Shown here piece after piece: positions 32,306 through 41,894 of a stretch of 64,000 nucleotides of DNA. The notes under the pieces were generated by a model that saw only the letters and a list, made by a program, of their open reading frames with translations, did no database searches and was not told the DNA's origin. This stretch comes from Luteimonas sp. J29 (GTDB lineage Bacteria > Pseudomonadota > Gammaproteobacteria > Xanthomonadales > Xanthomonadaceae). The stretch's first letter is position 1, and the number at the start of each line of letters is the position of its first letter. The position numbers and the translations under genes were made by a program. The DNA is taken from NCBI RefSeq assembly GCF_000472505.1, contig NZ_AWZR01000007.1, positions 124,001-188,000 of the forward strand, read 5' to 3'.

Positions 32306-32975
32306 CGGGCGCTGCGATCCGGTAGCCGATTCCGTGGCGGGTCTGGATCAGCGGCACGTCGAACGGCTTGTCGATCACCGCGCGCAGGCCATGGATGTGC
32401 ACGCGCAGCGAGTCCGAATCCGGCAGCTCCTCGCCCCAGACCCGGGTCTCCAGGTCCTGCCGGGTGACCACCGCCGGCGAGGCCTCCATCAGCGCCTGCA
32501 GGATCTTGAGCGCGGTCGGGTTGAGCTGGACCAGCTTGCCCTGGCGCCGCACCTCGAGGGTGTCGAGGTTGTACTCGAGGTCGCCGACCTCCAGCACCCG
32601 CGTCTGCACGCCCTTGCCGCGGCGCGAGAGGGCGTTCAGGCGCACCTCCACCTCCTGCAGGGCGAACGGCTTGACCAGGTAGTCGTCGGCGCCCGAGTCG
32701 AACCCGGCCAGCTTGTTCTCCAGGCTGTCGCGGGCGGTGAGCATCAGCACCGGGGTCTGCTTGCGGGCGTCGTTGCGCAGCTTGCGGCAGACCTCCAGGC
32801 CGTCCATGCCCGGCAGGTTCAGGTCGAGCACGATCGCATCGAAGTCATGGACCACCGCCAGGTGCAGGCCGGTGACGCCGTCCGCCGCGAAGTCGACCGT
32901 GTGCCCCCGGTCCTCGAGGTAGTCGCCAAGATTGGCGGCGATGTCCTGGTTGTCTTCGATGACGAGGATGCGCAT
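32292..32975 (-). CDS. OmpR-family response regulator
   Basis: A 227-residue DNA-binding regulator. The receiver domain (1-115) has acidic pocket E7-D8, phosphorylated D51 in IVLDLNLPGMDG, T80 and K102 in DDYLVKPF. The winged-helix output domain (about 130-220) has LNPTALKILQALM, VTRQDLETRVWG and HIHGLRAVIDKPF. The ATG at 32975 gives MRILVIEDNQ. It is first in a two-gene unit with the overlapping histidine kinase. The upstream gap contains a terminator for the preceding gene at 33094-33125. A weak CAGAAT -10 at 33050-33055 is the only promoter hint. Confidence 0.94.
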   Translation of the reverse strand: MRILVIEDNQDIAANLGDYLEDRGHTVDFAADGVTGLHLAVVHDFDAIVLDLNLPGMDGLEVCRKLRNDARKQTPVLMLTARDSLENKLAGFDSGADDYLVKPFALQEVEVRLNALSRRGKGVQTRVLEVGDLEYNLDTLEVRRQGKLVQLNPTALKILQALMEASPAVVTRQDLETRVWGEELPDSDSLRVHIHGLRAVIDKPFDVPLIQTRHGIGYRIAAPDGAG

Positions 32976-33093
32976 GAGCGGATTCCATGTGGGCGGCCTG
33001 CTTGGACCGCGGGGGCAGGTGGCGGTTCCGCCATCGCGGGAGAGCCGGGATTCTGTCACACGGCCGGGTCGCCGCCGCGTGGACACGCGCCTA

Positions 33094-33125
33094 CAAAAGA
33101 GCCCAGACGAGGCCATCGCCTGGGC
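33094..33125 (-). terminator. rho-independent terminator downstream of the RimK-like gene
   Basis: On the minus strand GCCCAGGCGA / TCGTCTGGGC (33116-33125 and 33101-33110, one A-C mismatch) with loop TGGCC, followed by TCTTTTG. It separates the RimK-like gene from the response-regulator gene. Confidence 0.7.
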
Positions 33126-33262
33126 CCAAAAGGACTGCCCCGATTACCGTAATCCGTTGTGCTGTCCCATGGACAAGGAAACAGGAGAGAGCGCGGAATC
33201 CGGTGCCGACAAGGTAGCCCCGGAAGGGTTAAACACCCGTTAATCCAGGCCACCCGCAGACG

Positions 33263-34186
33263 TTAAGGACGGGGTTTGCGGCGCGTGTTCATTTTCGCCG
33301 ACGTTCCAGTATTTTTCGCGATGTTAGCGGCATATTCGACGATTTTTGTGGCGATGTCGATCCCCGTCGCGTCCTCGATCCCCTCCAGTCCCGGGGACGC
33401 GTTCACCTCGAGCACCAGGGGGCCGCGCCGGGACTGGATCAGGTCCACGCCGGCCACCCCGAGGCCGACCGCGGCCGCCGCGCGCACGGCCACGTCGCAC
33501 TGGTCCGCAGTGGGTTCGACCGCCACCGCGGTCCCGCCGCGATGCAGGTTGGAGCGGAAGTCGCCTGCCGCCGCCTGGCGCCGCATCGCCGCCACCACCT
33601 GGTCGCCGACCACGAAGCAGCGCAGGTCGGCGCCCTCGGCTTCGGCCACGAACTCCTGCACCAGGAAGTTGGCGTACAGACCGCGCAGGGCCTCGACCAC
33701 GCCGCGCGAGGCCGAAAGCTTCTCGGTCAGCATCACCCCGGCGCCCTGGGTGCCCTCGTTGAGCTTGACCACATGCGGCGGCGGCCCGAGCAGGGACAGC
33801 AGGTCGGCGGTGTCGTCGGGGTTGTCGCCGAACACCGTGGCCGGCAGCCCGATGCCGCGTGCGGCCAGCAGCTGGTGGCACGCCAGCTTGTCGCGCGCCA
33901 GAGCGACCGCGGCGGCGGGGTTCGGGGTGCGGCTGCCCATCAGCTCGAACTGGCGCAGCACCGCGCAGCCGTAGCGGGTGATCGAGGCGCCGATGCGCGG
34001 GATCACCGCGCCGTAGCCGTCGATCGCACGGCCCTTGTAGCGCATCGCGAAGCCGTCGCTGGCGATGCGCATGTAGCAGCGCAGCGGATCGAGCACGCGC
34101 GCGCTGTGGCCCGCCGCGCGCGCGGCCTCGACCAGCCGCCGGGTCGAGTAGAGCTTGCCGTTGCGGGAGAGGATCGCGAGCTTCAT
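33263..34186 (-). CDS. rimK: RimK-family ATP-grasp glutamate ligase
   Basis: A 307-residue ATP-grasp ligase. It has [20 protein letters not shown] at the N-terminus, [20 protein letters not shown], the ATP-grasp loop [32 protein letters not shown] and the metal-binding [20 protein letters not shown]. In E. coli this enzyme adds glutamates to the C-terminus of ribosomal protein S6 and makes poly-glutamate. Length and motifs match true RimK. The ATG at 34186 was chosen by family start. It is downstream of tRNA-Gly but separated by a terminator, and appears monocistronic. Confidence 0.9.
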   Translation of the reverse strand: MKLAILSRNGKLYSTRRLVEAARAAGHSARVLDPLRCYMRIASDGFAMRYKGRAIDGYGAVIPRIGASITRYGCAVLRQFELMGSRTPNPAAAVALARDKLACHQLLAARGIGLPATVFGDNPDDTADLLSLLGPPPHVVKLNEGTQGAGVMLTEKLSASRGVVEALRGLYANFLVQEFVAEAEGADLRCFVVGDQVVAAMRRQAAAGDFRSNLHRGGTAVAVEPTADQCDVAVRAAAAVGLGVAGVDLIQSRRGPLVLEVNASPGLEGIEDATGIDIATKIVEYAANIAKNTGTSAKMNTRRKPRP

Positions 34187-34206
34187 GCGGGCGCCGGTCG
34201 GGCCGG

Positions 34207-34246
34207 AAAGAGAAACGGCGGCACCATCGTAACGATGGTGCCGCCG
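34207..34246 (-). terminator. terminator of the tRNA-Gly gene
   Basis: A perfect 15-base inverted repeat (34216-34230 and 34232-34246) centred on one A; sterically the loop would be about GTAAC. On the minus strand it is followed by TTTCTCTTT. It lies directly between the tRNA and the RimK-like gene. Confidence 0.85.
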
Positions 34247-34254
34247 CCTGGATG

Positions 34255-34328
34255 TGGAGCGGGCGATGGGAATCGAACCCACGCTAGCAGCTTGGGAAGC
34301 TGCAGTTCTACCATTGAACTACGCCCGC
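34255..34328 (-). tRNA. tRNA-Gly (anticodon CCC)
   Basis: Minus-strand cloverleaf. Acceptor stem is GCGGGCG / CGCCCGC and D-arm TAGTTCAATGGTAGAA. The anticodon stem GCAGC / GCTGC encloses loop TTCCCAA, giving anticodon CCC. The T-arm is GTGGGTTCGATTCCCAT, with discriminator T and an encoded CCA at 34255-34257. It closely resembles E. coli glyU. Confidence 0.96.
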
Positions 34329-34404
34329 GCGTGGCCCCAGTCTAAGCCCATGCGGCGCGGCCGTGCAACGCGGCGCCGGGGGCCCGGCGCCGCGCCGCGG
34401 AGCC

Positions 34405-36252
34405 TCAGAATCCGGCCCCGATGGTGGCGAACGCGGTGGTCTGGCGACCGCCCTTCTCGCCCTGGTTCAGGCTCACGCCGAGGTTGGCGTCGAGGCCGAA
34501 CAGGCGGGTGCGCGCACCGATGGTCAGCGTGGTCCAGCCGTCGTCGTAGCCCGGACCGGGGACCGCGTAGTCGAGCCCGGTGGACTGGGAACGGGCGAAC
34601 ACCTCGTCCGGGCCGTCCTCGAACTCGCGATCGAGCGTCAGCCGCGCGTACGGCGCCAGGTGGGCACTGATCGCGTAGCTGGCCTGCCAGCCGATGCTCC
34701 CGACCAGCGAGTCGAACTTCTGGTCCGGGTAGGCGAGCGAGGTGGAGCTGGCGGGCGCGTCCTCGGCGAAGCCGTCGATGTCGATCTGCTGCGACACCAG
34801 GCCGATCACCGGCCCGTGGCTCAGCGCGCCCTCGCCCAGGTTCCAGCCGGCATGCACGGCCGCGGTGAGGTTGCTGCCGTCGGTGCCGCCGCGGTGGCGG
34901 CGCAGCGCCGGGCCGATCGGCGCGGTGCGGTCGGTGTCGATGTCGAGCCAGGTGTAGCTCAGCTGCGCGCCCACCCAGGCGCCGCTGTCGCCCTTCCAGC
35001 CGAGGAAGCCGCCGACCGTGGCCTCCGACTGGTCCCAGCTGCCGCGGCGCAGGCCCCAGTCGTTGTCCTGGCGGCCGTAACCCACGAAGCCGCCCCAGGA
35101 CAGGTGGCCATCGCCCCAGCCCAGGCCCGCGGTCAGCGCCGGGCCGGCGCCGTCGTAGCGGTCGCCGTGGTCGTAGCGCTGGAAGTCGCCGCGCACGTCG
35201 GCCCACCAGCGGCGGCCATCCGCGCCGGCCAGCGACGACAGCTGCGCGCCCACGCGCTCGGCGCGGCCGCGTCCCGTCGTCGCCGCCGAACGCGGCAGCA
35301 CCGCGATCTGGCGCGGGCCTTCGATCTGGGCGATGGCGAGGTCGGCCAGCCCGCGGTGCGCGGCCGAGGACGGATGCACGCCGTCGGCGAACAGGTAGGA
35401 CTGGTCCGCGCCCGGCGACACGTAGGTACCCGGATGGCAGGTGATCGACTGCGCGGTGATCTGCGGCTGGCACGCGGTGCCGGTCACGTTGCCGTAGCCG
35501 TAGGCGGCCGGATCGGCCACCACTTCGCGCAGGAAGGTGAAGGTGTCGAGCGGGATCACCCGCAGGCCCTGGGCCTGGAGCCCGCCATAGAGCGCGTTGT
35601 TGTACGCCGTCGACAGCGCCGTGCCCTGGCCCGCGGCCACCGGGCCCCGGGCCAGGAAGGCCGGGGTCAGGCCGAGGTCGGGGATGTTGGGCACCAGCAC
35701 GTAGCGGGCGCCGGCCGACTGCAGCGCACCGACCAGACCCACCTGCGCGGTGACCGCGGCGCCGATGATCTGCTCGGCCTGGGCCGGGTTGGCTTCGACC
35801 GAGAACAGGTCGTTGGCCCCGCCCCACACCGTGTAGAGGGCATCCGGATCGGCGCGGCCGCCGCTGGCCGACAGGTGCGTGGCGACCTGGGTGGCGAGCG
35901 AGGGCGTCAGCCCGAACGGCGGGCCCATCCGGTCGGTGGCGACCATCGCGCCGCCGGCCGCATGGTTGTCGCCGGACTGGCCGTTGCCGTTGGGCGTGGC
36001 GTCGGCGCCGTAATGCAGCGCCAGCCACTCCGCCCAGACCAGGCCCGGGTTGGTGGTGAAGCGTCCGAGCACCGCGGCCGCCGGATCCTGCTGCACCAGC
36101 AGCGGGCGGAAGTAGCCGGCGTCGGTGAGGCTGTCGCCGAAGAACACGGTGCGCGAGAAGGCATCGCTCGCGAAGGTGGGGGCCGCCGCCAGCGCCACGG
36201 CGGCAGCCAGCAGGCGGGGCACGAGGCGGGATCGGGTCTTGCTGTGGGACAT
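34405..36252 (-). CDS. GDSL/SGNH esterase autotransporter
   Basis: A 615-residue type Va autotransporter esterase (EstA-like). It has a signal peptide (about 1-28) and an SGNH hydrolase passenger. The catalytic Ser is in VFFGDSLTDAG; oxyanion blocks are NPGLVWAEWL and VWGGANDLFS; the Asp-x-x-His pair is in DGVHPSSAAHR. A C-terminal beta-barrel (about 345-615) is rich in GLGWGDGHLSWGGFVGYGRQ-type strands and ends in FATIGAGF with a terminal Phe. It would display a lipase/esterase on the cell surface, acting on lipids or rhamnolipid-type esters. ATG 36252 has a GAGAGAAGGA site upstream. Monocistronic. Confidence 0.93.
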   Translation of the reverse strand: MSHSKTRSRLVPRLLAAAVALAAAPTFASDAFSRTVFFGDSLTDAGYFRPLLVQQDPAAAVLGRFTTNPGLVWAEWLALHYGADATPNGNGQSGDNHAAGGAMVATDRMGPPFGLTPSLATQVATHLSASGGRADPDALYTVWGGANDLFSVEANPAQAEQIIGAAVTAQVGLVGALQSAGARYVLVPNIPDLGLTPAFLARGPVAAGQGTALSTAYNNALYGGLQAQGLRVIPLDTFTFLREVVADPAAYGYGNVTGTACQPQITAQSITCHPGTYVSPGADQSYLFADGVHPSSAAHRGLADLAIAQIEGPRQIAVLPRSAATTGRGRAERVGAQLSSLAGADGRRWWADVRGDFQRYDHGDRYDGAGPALTAGLGWGDGHLSWGGFVGYGRQDNDWGLRRGSWDQSEATVGGFLGWKGDSGAWVGAQLSYTWLDIDTDRTAPIGPALRRHRGGTDGSNLTAAVHAGWNLGEGALSHGPVIGLVSQQIDIDGFAEDAPASSTSLAYPDQKFDSLVGSIGWQASYAISAHLAPYARLTLDREFEDGPDEVFARSQSTGLDYAVPGPGYDDGWTTLTIGARTRLFGLDANLGVSLNQGEKGGRQTTAFATIGAGF

Positions 36253-36414
36253 CCTTCTCTCTCCATTTGGACGTCGCGGCACATACGCGGCCGCACGGAC
36301 GGCCAAGTGTCCACGCGCCCACCGCGCGGTCAAGCGTCGGTGCATCATTCGCCGCGCCCGGCGGGCGCCCGGCGGCGGGATGCAGCCCGCGCGCCGACGG
36401 GCGACAATGCAGGC

Positions 36415-36615
36415 ATGGACATCCAGCTCAATGGCGAAACCGTCGCGGTCGGCGACGGCATCACGGTGGTCGCCCTGCTCGAGCAGCAGGGCCTGGGCGC
36501 GCGCCGGGTGGCGGTGGAGGTCAACGGCGAGATCGTGCCGCGCGGGCGCCACGCCGAGCACCGGCTGCAGCCCGGCGACCGGGTCGAGATCGTGCACGCG
36601 CTCGGCGGCGGCTGA
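36415..36615 (+). CDS. thiS: sulfur carrier protein ThiS
   Basis: A 66-residue ubiquitin-fold protein ending in the required Gly-Gly (IVHALGGG). That tail is adenylated and thiocarboxylated to donate sulfur for the thiazole ring of thiamine. It starts MDIQLNGETVAV, a typical ThiS start. It lies 63 bases upstream of thiG and is probably co-transcribed. No TPP riboswitch motif was found in the 160-base gap upstream. Confidence 0.93.
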   Translation: MDIQLNGETVAVGDGITVVALLEQQGLGARRVAVEVNGEIVPRGRHAEHRLQPGDRVEIVHALGGG

Positions 36616-36678
36616 GCGAGACGCAACGCCGCGCGGAGGACGCCGCGCACGCCGACGGCTTTGCGCGATAATCGCGTG

Positions 36679-37476
36679 ATGACCACGCACCCCCAGCCCG
36701 AAGACGGCCTCGTCATCGCCGGCCGCACCTATCGCTCGCGCCTGCTCACCGGCACCGGCAAGTTCAAGGACCTCGACGAGACCCGCCGCGCCACCGAGGC
36801 CGCCGGCGCCGAGATCGTGACCGTGGCGATCCGCCGCACCAACATCGGCCAGAACCCGGACGAACCCAACCTGCTCGACGTCCTGCCGCCGGACCGCTAC
36901 ACGATCCTGCCCAACACCGCCGGCTGCTATACCGCCGAGGACGCGGTGCGCACCTGCCGCCTGGCGCGCGAACTGCTCGACGGCCACAACCTCGTGAAGC
37001 TCGAGGTGCTCGGCGACCAGAAGACGCTCTATCCCGACGTGGTGCAGACGCTCAAGGCCGCCGAGCTGCTGGTGGCCGACGGCTTCGAGGTGATGGTCTA
37101 CACCAGCGACGACCCGATCCTCGCCCGCCAGCTGGAGCAGATCGGCTGCGTGGCGGTGATGCCGCTGGCCGCGCCGATCGGCTCGGGCCTGGGCATCCAG
37201 AACCGCTACACGCTGCTGGAGATCATCGAGAACGCGAAGGTGCCGGTGCTGGTCGACGCCGGCGTGGGCACCGCCTCCGACGCGGCCATCGCGATGGAAC
37301 TGGGCTGCGACGGCGTGCTGATGAACACCGCCATCGCCGGGGCCCGGGATCCGGTGCGCATGGCCCGGGCGATGAAGCTCGCGGTCGAGGCCGGGCGCGA
37401 CGCCTTCCTCGCCGGGCGCATCCCGCGCAAGCGCTACGCCTCGGCCTCCTCGCCCATCGACGGGCTGGTGGGATGA
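36679..37476 (+). CDS. thiG: thiazole synthase
   Basis: A 265-residue TIM-barrel enzyme. It combines 1-deoxy-D-xylulose 5-phosphate, dehydroglycine and ThiS thiocarboxylate into the thiazole phosphate of thiamine. Family blocks are [47 protein letters not shown], the Schiff-base Lys in [25 protein letters not shown] and [11 protein letters not shown]. The ATG at 36679 was chosen over one 18 bases upstream to match the family. It follows thiS and precedes trmB by 52 bases. Confidence 0.96.
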   Translation: MTTHPQPEDGLVIAGRTYRSRLLTGTGKFKDLDETRRATEAAGAEIVTVAIRRTNIGQNPDEPNLLDVLPPDRYTILPNTAGCYTAEDAVRTCRLARELLDGHNLVKLEVLGDQKTLYPDVVQTLKAAELLVADGFEVMVYTSDDPILARQLEQIGCVAVMPLAAPIGSGLGIQNRYTLLEIIENAKVPVLVDAGVGTASDAAIAMELGCDGVLMNTAIAGARDPVRMARAMKLAVEAGRDAFLAGRIPRKRYASASSPIDGLVG

Positions 37477-37528
37477 CGCGCACGGCCGCGCCCGCGCCAC
37501 TGGCGGCGGTCGGCGCCCGGGGCGCGCG

Positions 37529-38278
37529 ATGACCGACCCGCTGCACAAGAAGCCCTACACCGCCGAGCCCGGCCGCCGCGCGGTGCGCAGCTTCGTGCTG
37601 CGCCAGGGCCGATTCACCGAGGCCCAGCAGCGGGCGTTCGGGTCGCTGTGGCCGCGCTACGGCCTCGACTTCACCGGCAACCCGCGCGACTTCGACGCGG
37701 TGTTCGGCCGCAGGGCGCCGCGGGTGCTGGAGATCGGCTTCGGCAATGGCGAGGCACTGCGCTTCGCCGCCGCCCATGACCCCGACCGCGACCTGGTCGG
37801 CATCGAGGTGCACGCGCCGGGCGTCGGCCGGCTGCTCAATGCCCTGGCCGCCGATGGCGCGACCAACGTGCGGGTCTACCACCACGACGCGGTCGAGGTG
37901 CTCGAGCGCGAGATCGCCGACGCCAGCCTCGACGAGATCCGGATCTACTTCCCCGACCCCTGGCACAAGAAGCGGCACCACAAGCGGCGCCTGGTGCAGC
38001 CGCCGTTCGCCGCCCTGCTGGTGCGCAAGCTCGCGCCCGGCGGACGCTTGCACCTCGCCACCGATTGGCGGGACTATGCCGAGCAGATGTGGGACGTGCT
38101 CGACGCCACCCCGGGACTGCGCAACCGCGCCGGCGCGCGCGGCCACGTGCCGCGTCCGCACTGGCGACCGCAGACCCATTTCGAGGCCCGCGGTCAGCGG
38201 CTCGGGCACGGGGTCTGGGACCTGATCTACGACCGCGTGGACGCCGGCGACCAGGGACCGGGGCCGGAGGGCGCGTGA
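37529..38278 (+). CDS. trmB: tRNA (guanine-N7-)-methyltransferase
   Basis: A 249-residue SAM-dependent enzyme that makes m7G46 in tRNA. It has the N-terminal [21 protein letters not shown] motif [30 protein letters not shown], the catalytic/tRNA-binding [18 protein letters not shown] and [12 protein letters not shown]. It lies in the order thiS-thiG-trmB on one strand, a common gammaproteobacterial arrangement, probably co-transcribed with thiSG. Confidence 0.96.
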   Translation: MTDPLHKKPYTAEPGRRAVRSFVLRQGRFTEAQQRAFGSLWPRYGLDFTGNPRDFDAVFGRRAPRVLEIGFGNGEALRFAAAHDPDRDLVGIEVHAPGVGRLLNALAADGATNVRVYHHDAVEVLEREIADASLDEIRIYFPDPWHKKRHHKRRLVQPPFAALLVRKLAPGGRLHLATDWRDYAEQMWDVLDATPGLRNRAGARGHVPRPHWRPQTHFEARGQRLGHGVWDLIYDRVDAGDQGPGPEGA

Positions 38279-38372
38279 CCACACCCGCGCGAGCCTTCGT
38301 CCTCCAACACCCGACCACCGGTCCGGGCACGCCCGGCCTTCCCTTCCCGGCGGGAGCCCCGCCCCGGCCCTG

Positions 38373-40211
38373 ATGGACACCCAGCTCGCCCTCACCACGG
38401 ACATGAAGATCGTCCTCGGGCTGGTGGCCCTGACGATGCTCCTGTTCCTGTTCCAGCGCGTGCGCTCGGACCTGGTGGCGCTGGTGGTGCTGGTGATGCT
38501 GGGCCTGACCGGCCTGGTCCAGCCCGAGGACCTGTTCAACGGCTTCTCGTCCAACGCCGTGATCAGCGTGATCGCGACCATGATCCTGGGCACCGGCCTG
38601 GACCGCACCGGCGCCCTCAACCGCCTCGCGGCCTGGCTGCTGCGGCGCGCGCGCGGCATCGAGCAGCGGCTGCTGCTGCTGGTCTCGGGCATCGCCGGCC
38701 TCAACTCCTCGGTGATGCAGAACCCGTCGGTGATGGCGCTGTACCTGCCGGTGATGTCGCGGCTGTCCTCGCGCACCGGCATCCCGCTCTCGCGCATGCT
38801 GCTGCCGGTGGCGGTGGCCATCGTCACCGGCGGCACGCTGACCATGGTCGGCACCTCGCCGCTGATCCTGCTCAACGACCTGCTGGTGGCGGTCAACGCC
38901 AACCTGCCCTCGGGCGCCGCCACGCTCGAACCGCTGAACATGTTCGCGCCGCTGCCGATCGGCCTGGCGCTGCTGGTCGCGAGCCTGGCCTACTTCCGCT
39001 TCTTCGGCGACCGCAAGCTGCGCGGCGAGGGCGACGCCAACGTCACCCCCGCGCGCACCGAGAGCTACTTCTCGCGCACCTACGGCATCGACGGCGACGT
39101 GCACGAGCTCACCGTCACCGCCGACAGCCCGCTGGTGGGCATGACCTTCGGCGAGGCCGAGGCCCTGCACAACGCGCCGCTGCTGCTGGCCCTGCAGACC
39201 GGCAACGAATCGCGCCTGGCGCCGCCGGCCGACGCCCGAATCTGGGTGGGCAGCGTGATCGGCGCGATGGGCCCGCGCGACCAGGTGATGGACTTCGCGC
39301 AGAACCACTTCCTGCGCATGAGCTCGCGCCTGCGCCAGTTCGCCGACCTGTTCAATCCCAGCCGCGCCGGCATCTCCGAGGCGGTGGTGCCGCCGACCTC
39401 GCGCTTCATCGGCAAGACCGCCGCCGACCTGCAGCTGCGACGCCAGTACGGCATCAGCCTGCTGGCGATCAACCGCGACAAGACCGTCATCCGCGACAAC
39501 GTGCGCAACACCCCGCTGCGCGCGGGCGACATGCTGGTGCTGCACAGCATCTGGCAGGACCTCGCCCAGGCCGCCGGCAAGCGCGACTTCGTGATCGTCA
39601 CCGACTACCCCAAGGGCGAGCAGCGGCCGCACAAGTTCCGGATCGCGATGGTGATCTTCGCCGTCACCATGCTGATCGCGGTGTCCGGGCGCGTACCCAC
39701 CTCGATCGCGCTGATGACCGGCGTGGCCGGCATGCTGGTGTTCGGCGTGCTGAAGATGGACGAGGCCTACTCGGCGATCTCGTGGAAGACCGTGTTCCTG
39801 ATGGCCTGCCTGATCCCGCTCGGCTGGGCCATGGACGGCAGCGGCGCCGCGGCCTGGGTGGCCGGCCACACCATCGAGCGCATGCCCGAGGGCATGCCGA
39901 TCTGGCTGATCCAGTTCGCCGTCGCGCTGCTCACCGCCGCGTTCTCGATGGTGATCAGCCACGTCGGCGCGACGATCGTGGTGGTGCCCCTGGCGATCAA
40001 CTTCGCCCTCGCCGCCAACGGCAACCCGACCGCATTCGCCCTGATCGTGGCCCTGTCGGCCTCGAACAACTTCGTCACCCAGTCCAACCCGGTGATGTCG
40101 ATGATCACCGGCCCCGGCGGCTACCGCGCCCCCGAACTGCTGCGCATCGGCATCCCGCTGTCGCTGCTGTACTCGTTCATCGTGGTGCTGATGGTGAACC
40201 TGATGTTCTGA
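38373..40211 (+). CDS. SLC13/DASS-type permease with RCK (TrkA-C) domains
   Basis: A 612-residue inner-membrane transporter. An N-terminal membrane half (about 10-210) includes SSNAVISVIATMILGTGLDR and the SNS-like segment MVGTSPLILLNDLL. Two TrkA-C/RCK-like cytosolic domains follow (about 225-410; DADVHELTV-type VHELTVTADSPLVGMTFGE and PLRAGDMLVLHSIW). A C-terminal membrane half (about 425-612) has SMVISHVGATIVVVPLAINF and SASNNFVTQSNPVMSMITG. The family moves Na+-coupled anions such as sulfate or dicarboxylates. The substrate here is undetermined. The start is 94 bases after trmB. Confidence 0.87.
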   Translation: MDTQLALTTDMKIVLGLVALTMLLFLFQRVRSDLVALVVLVMLGLTGLVQPEDLFNGFSSNAVISVIATMILGTGLDRTGALNRLAAWLLRRARGIEQRLLLLVSGIAGLNSSVMQNPSVMALYLPVMSRLSSRTGIPLSRMLLPVAVAIVTGGTLTMVGTSPLILLNDLLVAVNANLPSGAATLEPLNMFAPLPIGLALLVASLAYFRFFGDRKLRGEGDANVTPARTESYFSRTYGIDGDVHELTVTADSPLVGMTFGEAEALHNAPLLLALQTGNESRLAPPADARIWVGSVIGAMGPRDQVMDFAQNHFLRMSSRLRQFADLFNPSRAGISEAVVPPTSRFIGKTAADLQLRRQYGISLLAINRDKTVIRDNVRNTPLRAGDMLVLHSIWQDLAQAAGKRDFVIVTDYPKGEQRPHKFRIAMVIFAVTMLIAVSGRVPTSIALMTGVAGMLVFGVLKMDEAYSAISWKTVFLMACLIPLGWAMDGSGAAAWVAGHTIERMPEGMPIWLIQFAVALLTAAFSMVISHVGATIVVVPLAINFALAANGNPTAFALIVALSASNNFVTQSNPVMSMITGPGGYRAPELLRIGIPLSLLYSFIVVLMVNLMF

Positions 40212-40409
40212 AGCCGGGCCTCGCGCGCAACGCGCACCGCCCGGCACCCTTCAGATGGCGCATGGAGGGAAGGCACCGATGCGTCGTCCGCACCAGCCAA
40301 GCGCATCCGGGAGCATGCGGATCGTGGCCACCGTCGCCTTGGATTCGGCCAATGACCCGGCCTCGCCAGGCCCGCACGCGGATCGCGACGAGAGCGTGCG
40401 GAGAAGCCG

Positions 40410-40757
40410 TCAGCCCGCCGCCCACACCTCGCCATCCACCACCCGCACCGGCACCGCGCGCAGCGACTCGCCGCGGCACGGCCCGGCCACGCACTCGCCG
40501 TGGTCGAGCTCGAAGCTGGCGCCGTGGGCGGCGCAGACCAGCAGGCCGTCCTTCGTCTTGAGGAACTGGCCCGGCGCCCAGTCGAGGCGGCGGCCGGCGT
40601 GGGGGCAGACGTTGAGCCAGGCGCGGACCGCGTCGCCCTCCCGGTACAGCAGCACGGACTCGGCGCTGCCCTCCACATCGGCCTCGACCTCGGCAAAGCC
40701 GCCGTCGGGGATGGCGTCGAGGCGGATCAGGGACCTGGGCGTTTCGGAGACGGTCAT
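40410..40757 (-). CDS. small Rieske [2Fe-2S] protein
   Basis: A 115-residue single-domain Rieske ferredoxin-like protein. The two cluster-binding boxes are C51-P-H53 (VCPHAGRRLDW) and C75-A-A-H78 (VCAAHGASFEL). It is likely an electron-transfer or assembly-accessory protein, as with NirD-like or dioxygenase ferredoxins. No reductase or oxygenase partner lies next to it. The ATG at 40757 is preferred to a GTG one codon upstream. The 198-base gap to the convergent SLC13 gene holds nothing recognisable. Confidence 0.86.
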   Translation of the reverse strand: MTVSETPRSLIRLDAIPDGGFAEVEADVEGSAESVLLYREGDAVRAWLNVCPHAGRRLDWAPGQFLKTKDGLLVCAAHGASFELDHGECVAGPCRGESLRAVPVRVVDGEVWAAG

Positions 40758-40832
40758 CACGCCGATTTAACGAACCTGTTACACGTGAAAGTCGGAGGCC
40801 ACCGATACTGGCCGCCTCGCATTGTGGCACCG

Positions 40833-41123
40833 ATGATGACCGTACTGTTCCGCACCCTCCATGCCCGTTTCGACGCCTCGCCGCTGCGCGGGGCGTTCAC
40901 GCCGCGCAAGCCCCGCAATCCGCTGGTGCGCGTGCTGCTGGGCCTGGTCGGGGTGGCGATCCTGTCGCTGCTGCTGGTGGTGGGGCTGGTGGTAGGCGCG
41001 GCCATGGTGTCCTTCGGCCTGCTGCGCGCCGCCTTCCGCCGTCGTCCGGCCCCCGCCCGCGGGGACGTGCTCGACGCCGAGTACCGGGTGGTGACCAAGC
41101 CGGGCCAGCCCGTCCTGCGCTGA
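40833..41123 (+). CDS. small single-pass membrane protein of unknown function
   Basis: 96 residues (95 if the second ATG at 40836 is used). A basic N-terminus containing TPRKPRNPLVR is followed by one hydrophobic helix (about 32-62, LLGLVGVAILSLLLVVGLVV), then a basic cytoplasmic tail (RRRPAPARGDVLDAEYRVV). It lies five bases upstream of the FAH-family hydrolase on the same strand, so the two are co-transcribed. I do not recognise the family. Confidence 0.62.
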   Translation: MMTVLFRTLHARFDASPLRGAFTPRKPRNPLVRVLLGLVGVAILSLLLVVGLVVGAAMVSFGLLRAAFRRRPAPARGDVLDAEYRVVTKPGQPVLR

Positions 41124-41128
41124 GGCCC

Positions 41129-41848
41129 ATGCACGACCACGACGTCGTTCCCGCGGCGCCGGTGCCGCGCATCCGCGTGCGTGGCGGCGGCACGTTCCCG
41201 GTCCGCCGCGTCTACTGCGTGGGACGCAACTTCGCCGACCACGCCCGCGAGATGGGCGCCGCCGCCCCGGCCTCGAAGGCCGATCGCGGCACGCCGGTGT
41301 TCTTCCACAAGCCGGCCGATGCGATCGTCACCGACGGCGTCGTGCCCTATCCGCCCGCGACCTCCGACCTGCACCACGAGGTCGAACTGGTGGTGGCCCT
41401 GGGCCGCGACGCGCCGCCCGGCGTGCTGCCGGTGGCCGACGCCGGCGGCCTGGTGTTCGGCTACGGCGTCGGCCTCGACCTGACCCGCCGCGACCTGCAG
41501 GCGAAGGCCAAGGCCGGCGGCCTGCCCTGGGACACGGCCAAGGGCTTCGACGCCTCCGCGCCGGTCAGCGAACTGCTGCCCGCGGCCGACGTCGACGCGC
41601 TGGGGCCGCGCGTGCTGTCGCTCGAGGTCAACGGCCAGCTGCGCCAGCGGTCCACGCTCGACCAGCTGATCTGGGACGTGCCCGAGATCCTGCACGAGCT
41701 GTCGAAGCTGTACGCGCTGCGCGCCGGGGACCTGGTCTTCATGGGCACGCCCGCCGGCGTGGCCGCGCTGCAGCCGGGCGACGCGTGCGTGGCCAGACTC
41801 GACCGGCTGGTCGAACTGCGTTGCCAGGTGGGCGCGTCCGTCGCATAG
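41129..41848 (+). CDS. fumarylacetoacetate hydrolase (FAH) family protein
   Basis: A 239-residue FAH-superfamily enzyme. [15 protein letters not shown] and [10 protein letters not shown] are followed by the metal-binding [11 protein letters not shown], then [32 protein letters not shown] and [13 protein letters not shown]. The family includes acylpyruvate hydrolases and oxaloacetate decarboxylases (FAHD1/YcgM-like), and this short form fits them best. It cleaves C-C bonds in small keto acids using Mg2+ or Mn2+. It is co-transcribed with the small membrane protein upstream and ends 46 bases before mscL. Confidence 0.9.
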   Translation: MHDHDVVPAAPVPRIRVRGGGTFPVRRVYCVGRNFADHAREMGAAAPASKADRGTPVFFHKPADAIVTDGVVPYPPATSDLHHEVELVVALGRDAPPGVLPVADAGGLVFGYGVGLDLTRRDLQAKAKAGGLPWDTAKGFDASAPVSELLPAADVDALGPRVLSLEVNGQLRQRSTLDQLIWDVPEILHELSKLYALRAGDLVFMGTPAGVAALQPGDACVARLDRLVELRCQVGASVA

Positions 41849-41894
41849 TGCGCGCGACCGCTACGCGGCCGTTCCCCCGACACAGGAGACGCCC

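Noticed and set aside
33263-34186. RimK-like gene as part of an amidoligase/defence cluster like the one at 1-2110
   Set aside because: It has the canonical RimK length and motifs and stands alone between a tRNA terminator and its own terminator.
36253-36414. TPP riboswitch upstream of thiS
   Set aside because: No CUGAGA or ACCUGAUC-type blocks were found in the gap.
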